A stretch of DNA of 36,647 nt. Origin: Acidobacteriaceae bacterium (GTDB lineage: Bacteria > Acidobacteriota > Terriglobia > Terriglobales > Acidobacteriaceae). Shown one piece after another: positions 1-7,930 of the stretch. The position numbers and the translations under genes were made by a program. Each line of letters starts with the position of its first letter. Positions within the stretch are counted from its first letter, which is position 1. The notes beneath the pieces are model-generated. The model saw nothing but the letters and a program-made list of their open reading frames with translations, searched no databases and was not told the DNA's origin. The stretch lies in the NCBI GenBank assembly GCA_003135475.1, contig PLBW01000031.1, positions 1-36,647 of the forward strand. Direction: 5' to 3'.

Positions 1-676
1 TCCGCAGATCGCGCAGCAAGGCCCGGTACACCAGCCGAATCGACAGCCGCTCACCCAGGTACTTGTTCTCCAGATATGCCCGGGCCGCGAGATGGGCTTT
101 GAGAAATCGCGATTTTCCCTTATCCGAGCGTACTCGGTCGACCAGACCCGCATAGCCGAGCTTGCGGTACTGTGCATACCAGTTCCAGAGAGTTCGGACG
201 CTGAGGTGGTGTTGATCCGCGAGGTAGCCGGCCAGCGAGTTCATGCTTCGCACCGCAACTCCACCAGCGGTACGAAACGTCGGACGGGAGCGCTGGCTGC
301 GGCTCGAGAATTCCACCAGCGGCGCAATCACTTCCAGGCGCTTCAGGGCCTGCGCGTTCTGCCTTGCGGAAAAGTTGAGGCGTTCGGGCTCGCTGACTTC
401 CGGCAGAGAAGCAAACAAGCTGGATTGGTTCAGATCCGCGCGAAGCGCCAGAGCCGTGCAGGCTGGGCCTGACAGCAGCGGCTGCTTGAGGAATTTCAGC
501 TGCGCTTCAACCGGCAAGGAAGAAAGTGCGTATTCGCGCTGGGCTCGTCCATTGCTCCTCACTGGTTTCGAGGGCCGGTACCGCAACTGACCCGCTCTGG
601 CCAACCGGCGCACATGCTGAGGATGCCAGCCGGTCAGGTCAGTCACATCTTGAATACATAGCCAACTGTTGGGCAT
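1..676 (-). CDS. MuA-like transposase, N-terminal part (runs off the left edge)
   Basis: An uninterrupted minus-strand reading frame begins at the ATG at 676 and stays open to base 1 (225 codons), so only the N-terminal part is present. It starts with a winged-helix-like segment (WLCIQDVTDLTGW, then HVRRLARAGQLRYR) followed by a REYALSSLP element. That order is characteristic of the DNA-binding head of phage Mu transposase and repressor. Residues about 140-225 look like the next helix-turn-helix region (LSVRTLWNWYAQYRKLGYAGL). The DDE catalytic core would lie beyond the window. In the Mu family this protein binds the element ends and performs strand transfer. The divergent XRE-type regulator and the repeat array at 1473-1541 fit a small Mu-type element. 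The family call rests on motif recognition, and the element's other end cannot be seen. Confidence 0.7.
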   Translation of the reverse strand, partial: MPNSWLCIQDVTDLTGWHPQHVRRLARAGQLRYRPSKPVRSNGRAQREYALSSLPVEAQLKFLKQPLLSGPACTALALRADLNQSSLFASLPEVSEPERLNFSARQNAQALKRLEVIAPLVEFSSRSQRSRPTFRTAGGVAVRSMNSLAGYLADQHHLSVRTLWNWYAQYRKLGYAGLVDRVRSDKGKSRFLKAHLAARAYLENKYLGERLSIRLVYRALLRDLR

Positions 677-784
677 GAGAGCCACCTGGTTTCAAAGAGA
701 TCTCCGTCATGAATCAAGAAACTAACGCCACGAGGCACGTAGGGACGAAACTGCGCGTGTTACCTTGATGGAGTTGCAGTCTCA

Positions 785-835
785 GGACATATGTCCATGG
801 GCTATATGTCCAAAGGCTATATTCCCATAGGCGTG
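785..835. promoter_or_regulatory. Palindrome plus three 15-bp tandem repeats between divergent transposase and regulator
   Basis: A perfect 12-bp palindrome, GGACATATGTCC, lies at 785-796. It runs into three imperfect 15-bp direct repeats: ATGTCCATGGGCTAT (791-805), ATGTCCAAAGGCTAT (806-820) and ATTCCCATAGGCGTG (821-835). The block sits 34 bases upstream of the XRE-type regulator and about 109 bases upstream of the divergent transposase start. This is where a Mu-style repressor operator would be expected. That the XRE protein binds here is an inference. Confidence 0.5.
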
Positions 836-868
836 TTGCAAAGTCAAGGCTGATGGTGAGGTGGGTTA

Positions 869-1147
869 GTGGTCAGACCAGAATGGGCGCAAAGAGTGGT
901 CAGCCTTCGCAAAGAGCTAGGGCTCTCGCAGGTGCAGTTCGCCGAAGCCTTAGCCGTGACGCAGGGAGTCGTATCCCGCTGGGAATCGGGAGTGAAACAA
1001 CCATCGGCTGAACGTTTCTTGCAGATGGGAAATCTAGCCGACGAAAATGAGTGTCTTTGGTTCTGGCGTCGGGCCGGGGTGGATGTGAAGCGGATAGCGT
1101 TAGTCGCACCGCGGACATCGCCCGCTAAGACCCCGCACAGGGTCTAG
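869..1147 (+). CDS. XRE/Cro-family helix-turn-helix regulator
   Basis: A 92-residue protein with a GTG start. Residues about 7-58 form a classic HTH_3 fold: VVSLRKELGLSQVQFAEALAVTQGVVSRWESG, with the recognition helix around TQGVVSRWE, followed by PSAERFLQMGNLA. The tail (about 60-92) has a WFWRRAGVDV segment and a basic, proline-rich end with no recognised domain. Such proteins usually act as dimeric repressors. It is divergent from the MuA-like transposase, with a palindrome and 15-bp repeats between them, so control of transposition is the simplest role (inferred). No strong Shine-Dalgarno is visible before the GTG. The next in-frame ATG lies well inside the domain, which supports the GTG. 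Confidence 0.75.
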   Translation: MVRPEWAQRVVSLRKELGLSQVQFAEALAVTQGVVSRWESGVKQPSAERFLQMGNLADENECLWFWRRAGVDVKRIALVAPRTSPAKTPHRV

Positions 1148-1400
1148 GTCCGTATTGACAGCAGGTTCGCGGGAGGTTCGCGGGATCGCTCCAAGTTCAT
1201 GCACTGATTCATCACGTAAGTTATTTGGGTTGAATAGGTTACATGATTCTGCCCTGCGTCCGAGCCGTGGGGTTCGCGAGAAGTGTGCGAAAAGCCTTTA
1301 TCGTTCACGAAGAATCAAGCAGTTACAGAGGTCAAATCCCGCAGCACTGCAAATCAATTCCGCACAAACAAGGTCGAGTTTCGTCGAATTCGGACGCTAT
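1148..1400. other. Non-coding stretch inside the mobile element
   Basis: Between the regulator and the repeat array I see no convincing gene. The short open frames here have no recognisable domain, no ribosome-binding site and no codon pattern like their neighbours. The sequence is less GC-rich than the operon region, as expected for the end of a mobile element. Confidence 0.5.
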
Positions 1401-1541
1401 AAGAACCGCTAAAAACCGCCATTCGCCGCGAAAAACCGCCACTGCAAAATATCCCCCTTCCCCACAGGAGCTGGAATTGTCGGAATTCAATTGCAGTAAT
1501 GTTTGAATTGCGTTGCAGCAAGTTTGAATTATTTTGCAGTG
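1401..1541. repeat. Array of about 20-22-bp direct repeats, probable transposase-binding element end
   Basis: Two repeat families sit side by side. AAAAACCGCCA occurs at 1411-1421 and 1431-1441 (period 20), with a partial AACCGC at 1404-1409. Further right, TTGCAG occurs at 1491-1496, 1513-1518 and 1534-1539 (spacing 22 and 21), interleaved with TTTGAATT at 1502-1509 and 1523-1530. Read on the minus strand this gives units of the form CTGCAA-N3-AATTCAAAC. A 12-bp inverted pair, CACTGCAAAATA (1440-1451) and its complement (1530-1541), links the two parts. Tandem sites of this size at an element's end are typical of MuA/TnsB-type transposases. That assignment is inferred. Confidence 0.55.
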
Positions 1542-1614
1542 AATCGACGGGTATGCCGCCTGCGCCGCGGCGCCCCACCGAACATGAAAATTGGATCGAG
1601 CGGTAGGCCGCAGG

Positions 1615-1973
1615 TTAGGCGCCCAGGCTTTGCTTCAGAATTGCGCCCAGGGCGATCTTCAGTGCCTCCATGCTGAGAGAGAGCCTGTTTTTTCGATCGC
1701 GGTCGCTTTTGCCTTGTTCCAGAATGTGTCGTTGCGGGCAGCGTCCAGAAATTCGTGCCCTTCGTAAGTGAGCCGCTTCGGGCGCCAACAAACACCGTGC
1801 TGAGTGGAGAGCTTCACAGCCTCGACCAAGCCAGCATCACGCAAGAGCATTACGTGGTACGAAATTTCCTCTTCGGAGTGGCCAGGCAGCTGAACGTCAC
1901 ACCAGCCCTCGGGCGGGACTTGCTGTTCCACATTCAGCAAGATAGCTCGTATTAGGTCCATGTCGCGCTTCAT
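1615..1973 (-). pseudogene. DUF2513-family protein with C-terminal frameshift
   Basis: The minus-strand frame from the ATG at 1973 matches the DUF2513 pattern: MKRDMDLIRAILLNVE at the start, then EEISYHVMLLRDAGLVEA and RLTYEGHEFLDAARNDTFWNKAKA. The frame then ends early with SAWRH at 1659. One frame over, the sequence continues as MEALKIALGAILKQSLGA and stops at 1615-1617. That is the kind of C-terminus this family normally has, so one base seems to be missing near 1670-1690 (a CT-repeat/A-run region). DUF2513 proteins are small, of unknown function, and often found near prophages and mobile DNA, which fits the location. A sequencing error cannot be excluded. Confidence 0.65.
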
Positions 1974-2232
1974 GATGCCTCCGACCCTGAGAACCGTTCT
2001 TGCGAACCGCTGTCGCTCTCGCCTCTGGGTCCAGAATACCCCTTTGCGCCAGCCAAGCCTCAGAAGAGGGAATTAGCCGCCGAATCCCCAACACAAGGCT
2101 GCCGCGAAGTTGTTGATTTCAAAGCACGACAGGATTGCGACGAGGCACAACTATGAGCGGGAAGCGGGCATGAGCCTTCGGTCGGGGAAACTCCCCTTCC
2201 TTGGAAGCGAAGATGAGTTTATTGACCACACG

Positions 2233-2998
2233 GGTGCGAACCGGCTGAGTGCCCATGGTTTTCACGGTCGAGGCAATAGCAGCACTGAACTTGCGTCCCG
2301 ATCGAAGACAAGAAATCGCTGCGGTTCCTCGCTGCATTCCCAAGGCTCGTGCAACTGCAGTGTGACCCAAAGCGCATTGGGATTTCGAGTCACGTTGTGG
2401 TGCAGCACTTGACGTCGGTCATGGCCGATGACGAAGAAGCAGTACAGAACGCCGAAGGTCAGGGTCGGCACAGTGAAAAAGTCCATCGCCGCAATGGCCT
2501 CGCGATGGTTCCTCAGGAACGTCATCCAGCGCCTCGTGAGATCTGGAGGTCTCGGAGCGCGCCGCACCCATCGCGAGACCATTGGTTCCGACAGATCGAA
2601 GCCAGCTTGAGCAACTCGCCATGAATGCGTGGCGCTCCCCAAGTTGGATTCTCGGCAACCATTTGAAAGATCAAGGCGCGAACTTCTTTGCTCACAGGCT
2701 TTCGACCTCCCATCGACTTGGCTCTGGAGAGCCATTTCCAGTACAGCCGGAATCCAGCCCGATGCCAGCCGATAACCGTTCTGGGCGTTACCAGGATAAG
2801 AGGCTCTTTCCAACGAGACCACAGCCTTTGCAACGCAACCCAGAACAGCTTCTGCGACGCCGTGAGTCGTCGGCGAGGTCGTTTCGCATGGAGAGCGAGC
2901 AGTTGCTGACGCAGGGCGAGGTTTTCCAGGATGAGATCCTCGCGGGCACAAAAGGCACTGCGAAGCCAGCCGAGGAAGTGCCGGAGTCGAAAGATCAT
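2233..2998 (-). pseudogene. Decayed integrase-type (rve) transposase
   Basis: The minus-strand product starts at 2998 (MIFRLRHFLGWLRSAFCARED, then ENLALRQQLLALHAKRPRRRL), a recognisable opening of an rve-fold transposase family seen in acidobacterial genomes. Two frame breaks interrupt it. Near 2603 the frame passes from GELLKLA to FDLSEPMVSRWVRRAP, explained by one lost G. Near 2293 it passes from FLVFDRDA to KFSAAIASTVKTMG, explained by one lost A. Catalytic-core text such as AIAAMDFFTVPTLTFGVLY and VIGHDRRQVLHHNVTRNP is still clear. Similarity stops after QPVRT near 2233, so the last third with the catalytic glutamate is missing. It cannot encode an active enzyme. Confidence 0.7.
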
Positions 2999-3220
2999 GG
3001 CACGGATCTTAACCCAACGTGCCGAATCGAGCTGTCGCTAAGTTATTGAGATTGCGCATGTACGATGTTTTGACAAGGGACAGCCCTTAAAGCCCCCTGG
3101 CAAACTCCCATCCAATCCCCAACTCCAATCGCATTCCTCTACTCACGGGCGGATTACGGCTGGAGTGGTAAAATACTGCGGCGGTGTGTTCCACGACTTC
3201 CAATATACGGTGCTGCAATC

Positions 3221-3226
3221 AAGGAG
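3221..3226 (+). promoter_or_regulatory. Ribosome-binding site fixing the start at 3233
   Basis: AAGGAG lies six bases before the ATG at 3233. A TTG at 3227 in the same frame directly abuts this site and is too close to be used, so the protein starts at 3233. Confidence 0.7.
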
Positions 3227-3232
3227 TTGGAG

Positions 3233-3634
3233 ATGAGAAGATGTTTTTTTCTGTTATTGCCTGTTGGCATGGTCCTTATTCTTACCGTTGGCCTGAGTGC
3301 GAGGAATCTCGAAACTAAGGGCAAAGCATGGCTTGATGCCCATAGCGAGGCTGCTGCGATCAATGTCGACGGCGTCTGGCATGCAAAGGAATGGGGCAAG
3401 ATTGTCCTGAATCAAGCTCAGGGCAGCAGAGACCTGACCGGACATGGTGACGGCTGGGATATCTCCGGCGTCGTCAGCGGCAAGCAAGTTTTCTTGATCT
3501 TCTCCCATCATGGCGGAGTCGAGTATTCCGCCGAGTTGACGTCGGAAGGCGAAAACAACCTCAACGGGTCTTACTCCCGGGGATTCATGGGCGACAAGAC
3601 GAAGGGTAAGTCCATGCGCCTGACAAAACAGTAG
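3233..3634 (+). CDS. Small secreted protein of unknown function
   Basis: A 133-residue protein beginning MRRCFFLLLPVGMVLILTVGLSARN, a clear cleavable signal peptide with a likely cut after LSA. The mature part is polar with short beta-like stretches (GVWHAKEWGKIVLNQAQGSRDLTGHGDGWDISGVVSGKQVFLIFSHHGGVEYSAELTSEG) ending in LNGSYSRG and a basic tail. The alternation of INGVW, LTGHG, DISGVVSG and LNGSYSRG resembles a small beta-barrel or lipocalin-like repeat, as in secreted proteins that describe 'added' and 'observed' effects on a matrix. I do not recognise the family and assign no function. The strong ribosome-binding site and signal peptide support that it is real. Confidence 0.65.
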   Translation: MRRCFFLLLPVGMVLILTVGLSARNLETKGKAWLDAHSEAAAINVDGVWHAKEWGKIVLNQAQGSRDLTGHGDGWDISGVVSGKQVFLIFSHHGGVEYSAELTSEGENNLNGSYSRGFMGDKTKGKSMRLTKQ

Positions 3635-3919
3635 CAAAGAGGCGGCCAAGCCGGACCTCAGTTGGATTGGCGGAATCCGTGTGCCTCCCGGTCTCAATTC
3701 GCCAAGGTGGGTATCTGCTTCACTCAGGTAGCCCCAACAGGTTGTGGTTTCGTTCTCGCCTTGGTTCCGGGGTGAAGAATCCGATGCAGGGGGACGGGCT
3801 CAACCGCTACGGCTTGCTGCACGAGGCGGAAGAAGAGCTTGCCGCGGCTATTTGATCATCATACGCGGTTTAGGCCAACTTCAAAAAGGAAATGTGGGGT
3901 TAGAAGAAGGAGATCTCTT
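3635..3919. other. Spacer between two secreted-protein genes
   Basis: No convincing gene is seen in these 285 bases. The open frame at 3667-3855 lacks a ribosome-binding site and recognisable features. The 3' end holds the AAGGAGA (3907-3913) that serves the next gene. Confidence 0.4.
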
Positions 3920-4348
3920 GTGAAGCGATTGGTGGTCACGGCAGTATTGCTGTTGTTCTGCATTTCGTTCCCGACTTCCCTGGAGGCGCGCCACGGTGTA
4001 AAGCGCTACCTGACGAAGGAATCGACCGTTGACATGAAGAACATGGACTACATCTTTTTTGGGTGGGTCGATTTGGATCCTGACGAGTGGGCGCTCTACG
4101 GGTATGGCACCAAAGCGGAGTGGAGCGACGTAATCAATTCTTTGAATGCCTCGTTTTCACGGTGCCTGGCTGGTCGAACAATTACCGCGGCCAAGGACAA
4201 GGGAGACGAGAACGCGGCGGGGAACGAACTCTACATCAAGTTTTCGGATGTCCGAATCGACTACAACAACTATCACTTGATTCTTTCCATACACTTCATT
4301 GACCCAAAGACCAACTCCGAAATTGCATTGATTCCGGCGAGACCCTAG
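3920..4348 (+). CDS. Small secreted protein of unknown function
   Basis: I chose the GTG at 3920 because AAGGAGA at 3907-3913 lies six bases upstream and the product then opens with a proper signal peptide (VKRLVVTAVLLLFCISFPTSLEA). An upstream in-frame ATG at 3839 would add 27 charged residues before it. The 142-residue precursor has a mature domain of about 120 residues, with GVKRYLTKESTVDMKNMDYIFFGWVDLD, then SLNASFSRCLAGRTITAA and NELYIKFSDVRIDYNNYHLILSIHFID. That suggests an alpha/beta periplasmic domain like those seen in lipoproteins that oppose or bundle around envelope structures. The family is not recognised. It converges on the next minus-strand gene with 57 bases between. Confidence 0.6.
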   Translation: MKRLVVTAVLLLFCISFPTSLEARHGVKRYLTKESTVDMKNMDYIFFGWVDLDPDEWALYGYGTKAEWSDVINSLNASFSRCLAGRTITAAKDKGDENAAGNELYIKFSDVRIDYNNYHLILSIHFIDPKTNSEIALIPARP

Positions 4349-4405
4349 GGCGACAGAAAATTACTGTTTCCTCCGAATCCACAAACTTAAGAAATGCCCG
4401 CCCGT

Positions 4406-4933
4406 CTATTTGACCGTCCAGGTGCTCGGGTAAGTTATCGCCAGCAAGGATTTACCCTCAGTTTCACTCATAGGAGAAAGCTGGGCGGCGAGCGCCCGCC
4501 GGGAAAAGTAATCTTCCTGCTCGATGTAATAGGTTTTGCCTGCTTCGACCGTCAAGGCAAGCACACCCCGATTCTCGCGCATCCCCTTGGAGCAGAAATT
4601 GTGCAGGCCGGGTTCCAGCGTAAAAAAGAAGTAGCTCCCGTGGCGATTGACTCCCTTCCACTCACCGTCTACGGCTAGTGGAAACGGGAAATTCCTGAGC
4701 CACTTGTAGTTTTGCCGGATAACATATATCAACGCTTTGTCTGCGGTTTGCACGCCGATGGGATGACTCTTCTTGTCCGTGTCGGCGACGTACTGCACTT
4801 CCTTGTCCTTCGGCCCACAGGCCTTCAACTCGCGTGCCTGCGCCGAATCCGGCTCAAGTCCTTGTTCCTTCTGGCAGACCGCCGGTATGGCCAGGGCGCA
4901 TGCAAGCAGCAGTATCGCTGTCAGATATCGCAT
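4406..4933 (-). CDS. Secreted DUF2846-like protein
   Basis: The start at 4933 (MRYLTAILLLACALAIPAVCQKE) gives a signal peptide and is preceded by GGTGGAG; an in-frame start 36 bases upstream adds nothing useful. The 175-residue product carries the pattern ALIYVIRQ...PFPLAVDGEWKG...GSYFFFTLEPGLHNFCSKG...LALTVEAGKTYYIEQE. This is the small beta-sandwich (DUF2846-like) found in many lipoproteins and secreted proteins of Gram-negative bacteria. The function of the fold is not established. A 127-base gap separates it from the last gene of the large leftward array, so it may be transcribed with that array or on its own. Confidence 0.65.
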   Translation of the reverse strand: MRYLTAILLLACALAIPAVCQKEQGLEPDSAQARELKACGPKDKEVQYVADTDKKSHPIGVQTADKALIYVIRQNYKWLRNFPFPLAVDGEWKGVNRHGSYFFFTLEPGLHNFCSKGMRENRGVLALTVEAGKTYYIEQEDYFSRRALAAQLSPMSETEGKSLLAITYPSTWTVK

Positions 4934-5060
4934 AGATATTACGCTCCACCGGGGCATTTGGGTTGGCATCCCGGTCCTCTTCCATGATTTTTCAGAGTAC
5001 CACTTGCCTGAACGATTACCGGACCGATAACTTGGGATCGCTTGAACACCAGAAGCGATG

Positions 5061-6728
5061 CTACTTCTTCTTTTGAGGGCCGCCAGCCATTTCCACTAGA
5101 AGGTCCGCATTCACTTCGTCCATCACTGAGTTGGTTAGCCGTTTGCGCCAGGGAAAAGGCAGACGCTGCCTTAGCAGGCTCCATCGGGTGTCGCGGTAAG
5201 GGTCGTCCTTGCTGCCGTAGACGGGATGGTAAGCGTCGGCCCTTTGGCGGCCCGGGACCTCAATGCCAAAATCGTTCAGTTGCAGGAACTGCCGCATCTG
5301 AAGCTTGTACCGGCCTTCGATGCCAAACAGAAGTTCGAGCACCCTTTCGTTCAGCCACACGATATGGCGGAAGCCAAACTCCCAAACGTAGGTATATCCC
5401 TTGAAAAACTTCCAGTCAGCTTTGGTGGCGCGCCACATGCCCACGATCTCGCGGCGGATTTTCCAGCGCACAAAATTGAGTTCCTCTGCGGTCAATTGCC
5501 GGGTGCGCACATTGCTGAAGTAGCCGTCATACCAGCGAAAATCGGAGACATTGGCGACGCGGTCGTCCGCTAACATTTCCTCGCGCAAGGGAGTCTTGGG
5601 ATACGGCGTCATGATCTGGTCCATGACGCTGGAAATCCCCATTTTCTTGATGAACTGGTAGTTTTCGCGAATACTCTCCGGGTCGTCGTCCGCAAGCCCG
5701 TTAATAATGCCGGCGATGACGATAATGTCTTCCTTCTGGAGGGCGGCCACGCCGCGCTCGATGGTGTCGAGGGTGTTGGGCTTATGCATCGTCTTCAGGT
5801 TCTTGACCGACACATTCTCGATGCCCAGAAAGATGGACACGAACCCCGCCTGGGCCATTTTCCTGGCAACATCCGGCCGGTGGGCGAAACCAATCGGGCT
5901 CGCCTGGGTGGTGAAGATGAGGTTCTTCAGCTTCAAGCCAATGACGCCGTCGCACAACTGCGCGAAGCGTTCCATGTCGAGGGTGATGTTGTCGTCGGTG
6001 CAGAAAATGTGGCGGGCGCCGCGACTGTAAGCGTCTTCGATGTCGGCCAGGACGCGGGCCAAGGGGAAGAGGCGAAACGAGCGGCCGTACATTTCGCGGA
6101 TGCTGCAGAAGTTGCACAGATGCAGGCAGCCGCGCGAAGTCTCGATGACGTCGGCGCGGCGGAAATACATGTGAAACCCCTTGGCAAGACGCTTCTCGCG
6201 GGCGGGTATCCGGATCTTGTCCAGATCTTCGAGCGGCCGCGCCGGGTTGTGGCGGAAGTGGTCTTCCTCTTTGTAAGAAAGTCCGAGGATGTTTTTCATC
6301 CCCTTGCCATCGGCCTCGACACTATTCAGCAGTTCTCCAAAGGCAAAGTCCCCTTCCCCTCGCACCAGGAAGTCCCACAAGTTCGCGTCCGGGCCGGCGG
6401 CGATGCTTTCGGCAAACAACGTGGCATGATATCCGCCGAGCACGGTTCGAATCCGGCTGTCGAACTGCTTGGTCAAATAGGCAAAGCCGACCGTGGTGTC
6501 ATATTGAAAAGTCATGGACGTGAAGCCCACGACGTCCGGCTTAAATTCCTGCAAGACCTGCAAGAAGCGTGGAACCGCCTGCTTGCGCCAAACCACCATG
6601 TCTGCCACCCTGACGTCGTGGTTATCGATCTGGCCGGCAATCGTGGCCAGAGCGACACTGGGCGGCTCCCATTGCCTGCGCGGGACCCATGGCGACGTTG
6701 CGGGGCTTTGAACCAGCAATGCTCTCAT
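5061..6728 (-). CDS. Cobalamin-type radical SAM enzyme (B12-binding + radical SAM), last gene of the array
   Basis: A 555-residue protein. Residues 1-140 have the Rossmann-like B12-binding pattern (PPSVALATIAGQI, PDVVGFTSMTFQYD, RTVLGGYHATL, VRGEGD); the cobalt-ligating DxHxxG is not evident. The radical SAM domain starts at about 195 with SRGCLHLCNFCS: C201, C205 and C208 form the CxxxCxxC [4Fe-4S] site. GIENVSVKNLKTMHKPNT is a typical later core strand. The 150-residue basic tail has no recognised domain. Members of this class methylate, cyclise or rearrange unactivated carbons, often in lipids or pigments, but the substrate cannot be read from sequence. Its ATG overlaps the esterase stop (ATGA), so translation is coupled. 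Confidence 0.8.
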   Translation of the reverse strand: MRALLVQSPATSPWVPRRQWEPPSVALATIAGQIDNHDVRVADMVVWRKQAVPRFLQVLQEFKPDVVGFTSMTFQYDTTVGFAYLTKQFDSRIRTVLGGYHATLFAESIAAGPDANLWDFLVRGEGDFAFGELLNSVEADGKGMKNILGLSYKEEDHFRHNPARPLEDLDKIRIPAREKRLAKGFHMYFRRADVIETSRGCLHLCNFCSIREMYGRSFRLFPLARVLADIEDAYSRGARHIFCTDDNITLDMERFAQLCDGVIGLKLKNLIFTTQASPIGFAHRPDVARKMAQAGFVSIFLGIENVSVKNLKTMHKPNTLDTIERGVAALQKEDIIVIAGIINGLADDDPESIRENYQFIKKMGISSVMDQIMTPYPKTPLREEMLADDRVANVSDFRWYDGYFSNVRTRQLTAEELNFVRWKIRREIVGMWRATKADWKFFKGYTYVWEFGFRHIVWLNERVLELLFGIEGRYKLQMRQFLQLNDFGIEVPGRQRADAYHPVYGSKDDPYRDTRWSLLRQRLPFPWRKRLTNSVMDEVNADLLVEMAGGPQKKK

Positions 6729-7630
6729 TTGGACTCAACCTGATTCTGTTCACTAGCCAGATGGAACTTTAACATCAGTGGCAGGACCGAAGACCAGTAC
6801 TTCCAAGTGTGCCCGCCAGGTCCAGTCGACCACACGTGCGGGATGCCTAGTTCTGTTAGCTTCTGGTGCAAGTCACGCATTGTGGCGAAGAGACGATCGT
6901 TTGATCCACAGGCGAGGAAAAGTCTGGGAACAGGGCCAGGTACCGCGATTGTATGCTTGCCTCGGCCCTGGGAATCGAGTGGCCCGGGCGGCGGCAGTTG
7001 CGATGGCCAGAAGCTCCACTGTTCATCGGCCAGCCCACTAACCACGCTCACGCTGGCGAACCGGCCGGCATAGCGCCGTCCCACATCCAGAGATAGATAA
7101 CCTCCGAAGGAGAAGCCGCCGATCGCCCAACGCTGCCGTTCGAAAGGGATGGCGTAGTGGCGTGAGACCGTTCCTGCCACCTCTTCCGCCACCAAGGTCA
7201 GATAATTGGGGTAGGGAAAGCGGTTCGAGTACTGCCGGTAAAAACTGTTGAAGCGAACATCGGGCAGGATCACGATCGCGGGCCGCACCTCACCCCGGCC
7301 CAGCATTTCATCGTACACCTGGTCCACTTTGAGATATCGCAATAGGCGCTCCGGTCGGTCCGACCAGCCGTGATTCAAGATGAATACCTCGGAAGGCGCT
7401 CCCTGCGTCTTGGGTACCAGGGCCAGGAAGAAGCGGGGCCCATTCATCTCCTTGGACCAGAAACGAATGCGCTCCACAACCAGGTTGGGGCGCTCCGAGA
7501 GGCGCACCACCTCGATCTGGCCGGGGGCCAGCGGGGCCTTTTCAAACGGTTCCTTGTGCATTCGCCCGCAGGCGGCCAGGAGCAACGTTGCCATCAGTGT
7601 CAGTCCCCATAGTCTCCAACGGTTCAACAC
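6725..7630 (-). CDS. Lipoprotein esterase / acyltransferase of the alpha/beta-hydrolase (esterase D / antigen 85-like) class
   Basis: A 301-residue protein. The GTG start at 7630 is preceded by GTGAGG. It opens with a lipoprotein signal (LWGLTLMATLLLAAC, lipobox cysteine at about 21), so it is likely anchored in the outer membrane or periplasmic face. The alpha/beta-hydrolase core shows FILNHGWSDRPERLL, the nucleophile elbow GFSFGGY, a probable acid at CGSNDR and a catalytic histidine at GGHTW. Enzymes of this type hydrolyse esters or move acyl chains between lipids and sugars (as in mycolyl transfer). In this cluster, release or final transfer of the product is a reasonable guess. It starts nine bases after the carrier protein and overlaps the next gene by four. 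Confidence 0.75.
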   Translation of the reverse strand: MLNRWRLWGLTLMATLLLAACGRMHKEPFEKAPLAPGQIEVVRLSERPNLVVERIRFWSKEMNGPRFFLALVPKTQGAPSEVFILNHGWSDRPERLLRYLKVDQVYDEMLGRGEVRPAIVILPDVRFNSFYRQYSNRFPYPNYLTLVAEEVAGTVSRHYAIPFERQRWAIGGFSFGGYLSLDVGRRYAGRFASVSVVSGLADEQWSFWPSQLPPPGPLDSQGRGKHTIAVPGPVPRLFLACGSNDRLFATMRDLHQKLTELGIPHVWSTGPGGHTWKYWSSVLPLMLKFHLASEQNQVESK

Positions 7631-7639
7631 CGCGACACC

Positions 7640-7930
7640 TCACCGAATTTGCTGTCCGTCACCGGCGGCCACGCCAGCGTCCCGGTCGGCCAGTTTCTTC
7701 CGGATCAGTTCTTCGATCCGCTCCACGGTATCCAGGCTATGCACGTCGATTTCTCTCGGCATGAATTCGACTGCAAAGCGGCTTTCCAGAAAAGCGACGA
7801 AGCCGATCATGCCGATCGAGTCGATGAGCCCGCCGGTGATGAGGGGCGTGGCGTCCTCGATAGTGGTCTGATGCACACCGAGCAGAACATTTTCAGCGAT
7901 GAACTGCCGGACTTCAGCCTTGATCTCCAT
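7640..7930 (-). CDS. Acyl/peptidyl carrier protein paired with the adenylation enzyme
   Basis: A 96-residue carrier protein. The phosphopantetheine attachment serine is S38 in GGLIDSIGM. The flanks (TTIEDATPLITGG, LDTVERIEELIRKKL) fit a four-helix carrier fold. It overlaps the adenylation gene by 17 bases and has AAGGA eight bases before its ATG. This tight pairing suggests that the adenylation enzyme loads this carrier. The DSI motif, rather than DSL, resembles the carriers of prolyl/aminoacyl loading pairs. The tail after residue 82 is short and uncharacterised. Confidence 0.85.
   Translation of the reverse strand: MEIKAEVRQFIAENVLLGVHQTTIEDATPLITGGLIDSIGMIGFVAFLESRFAVEFMPREIDVHSLDTVERIEELIRKKLADRDAGVAAGDGQQIR

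Larger units (their letters stand above)
1..1541. mobile_element. Right-hand part of a Mu-type transposable element (inferred)
   Basis: Three elements seen here fit together as one mobile unit: a MuA-like transposase transcribed leftward from 676, a divergent XRE-type regulator at 869-1147, and an array of about 21-bp repeats at 1473-1541 that could be the transposase-binding end. If the element ends with the usual TG...CA, the terminal CA would be at 1537-1538. The left end is outside the window, so neither the terminal inverted match nor a target-site duplication can be checked. Confidence 0.45.
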
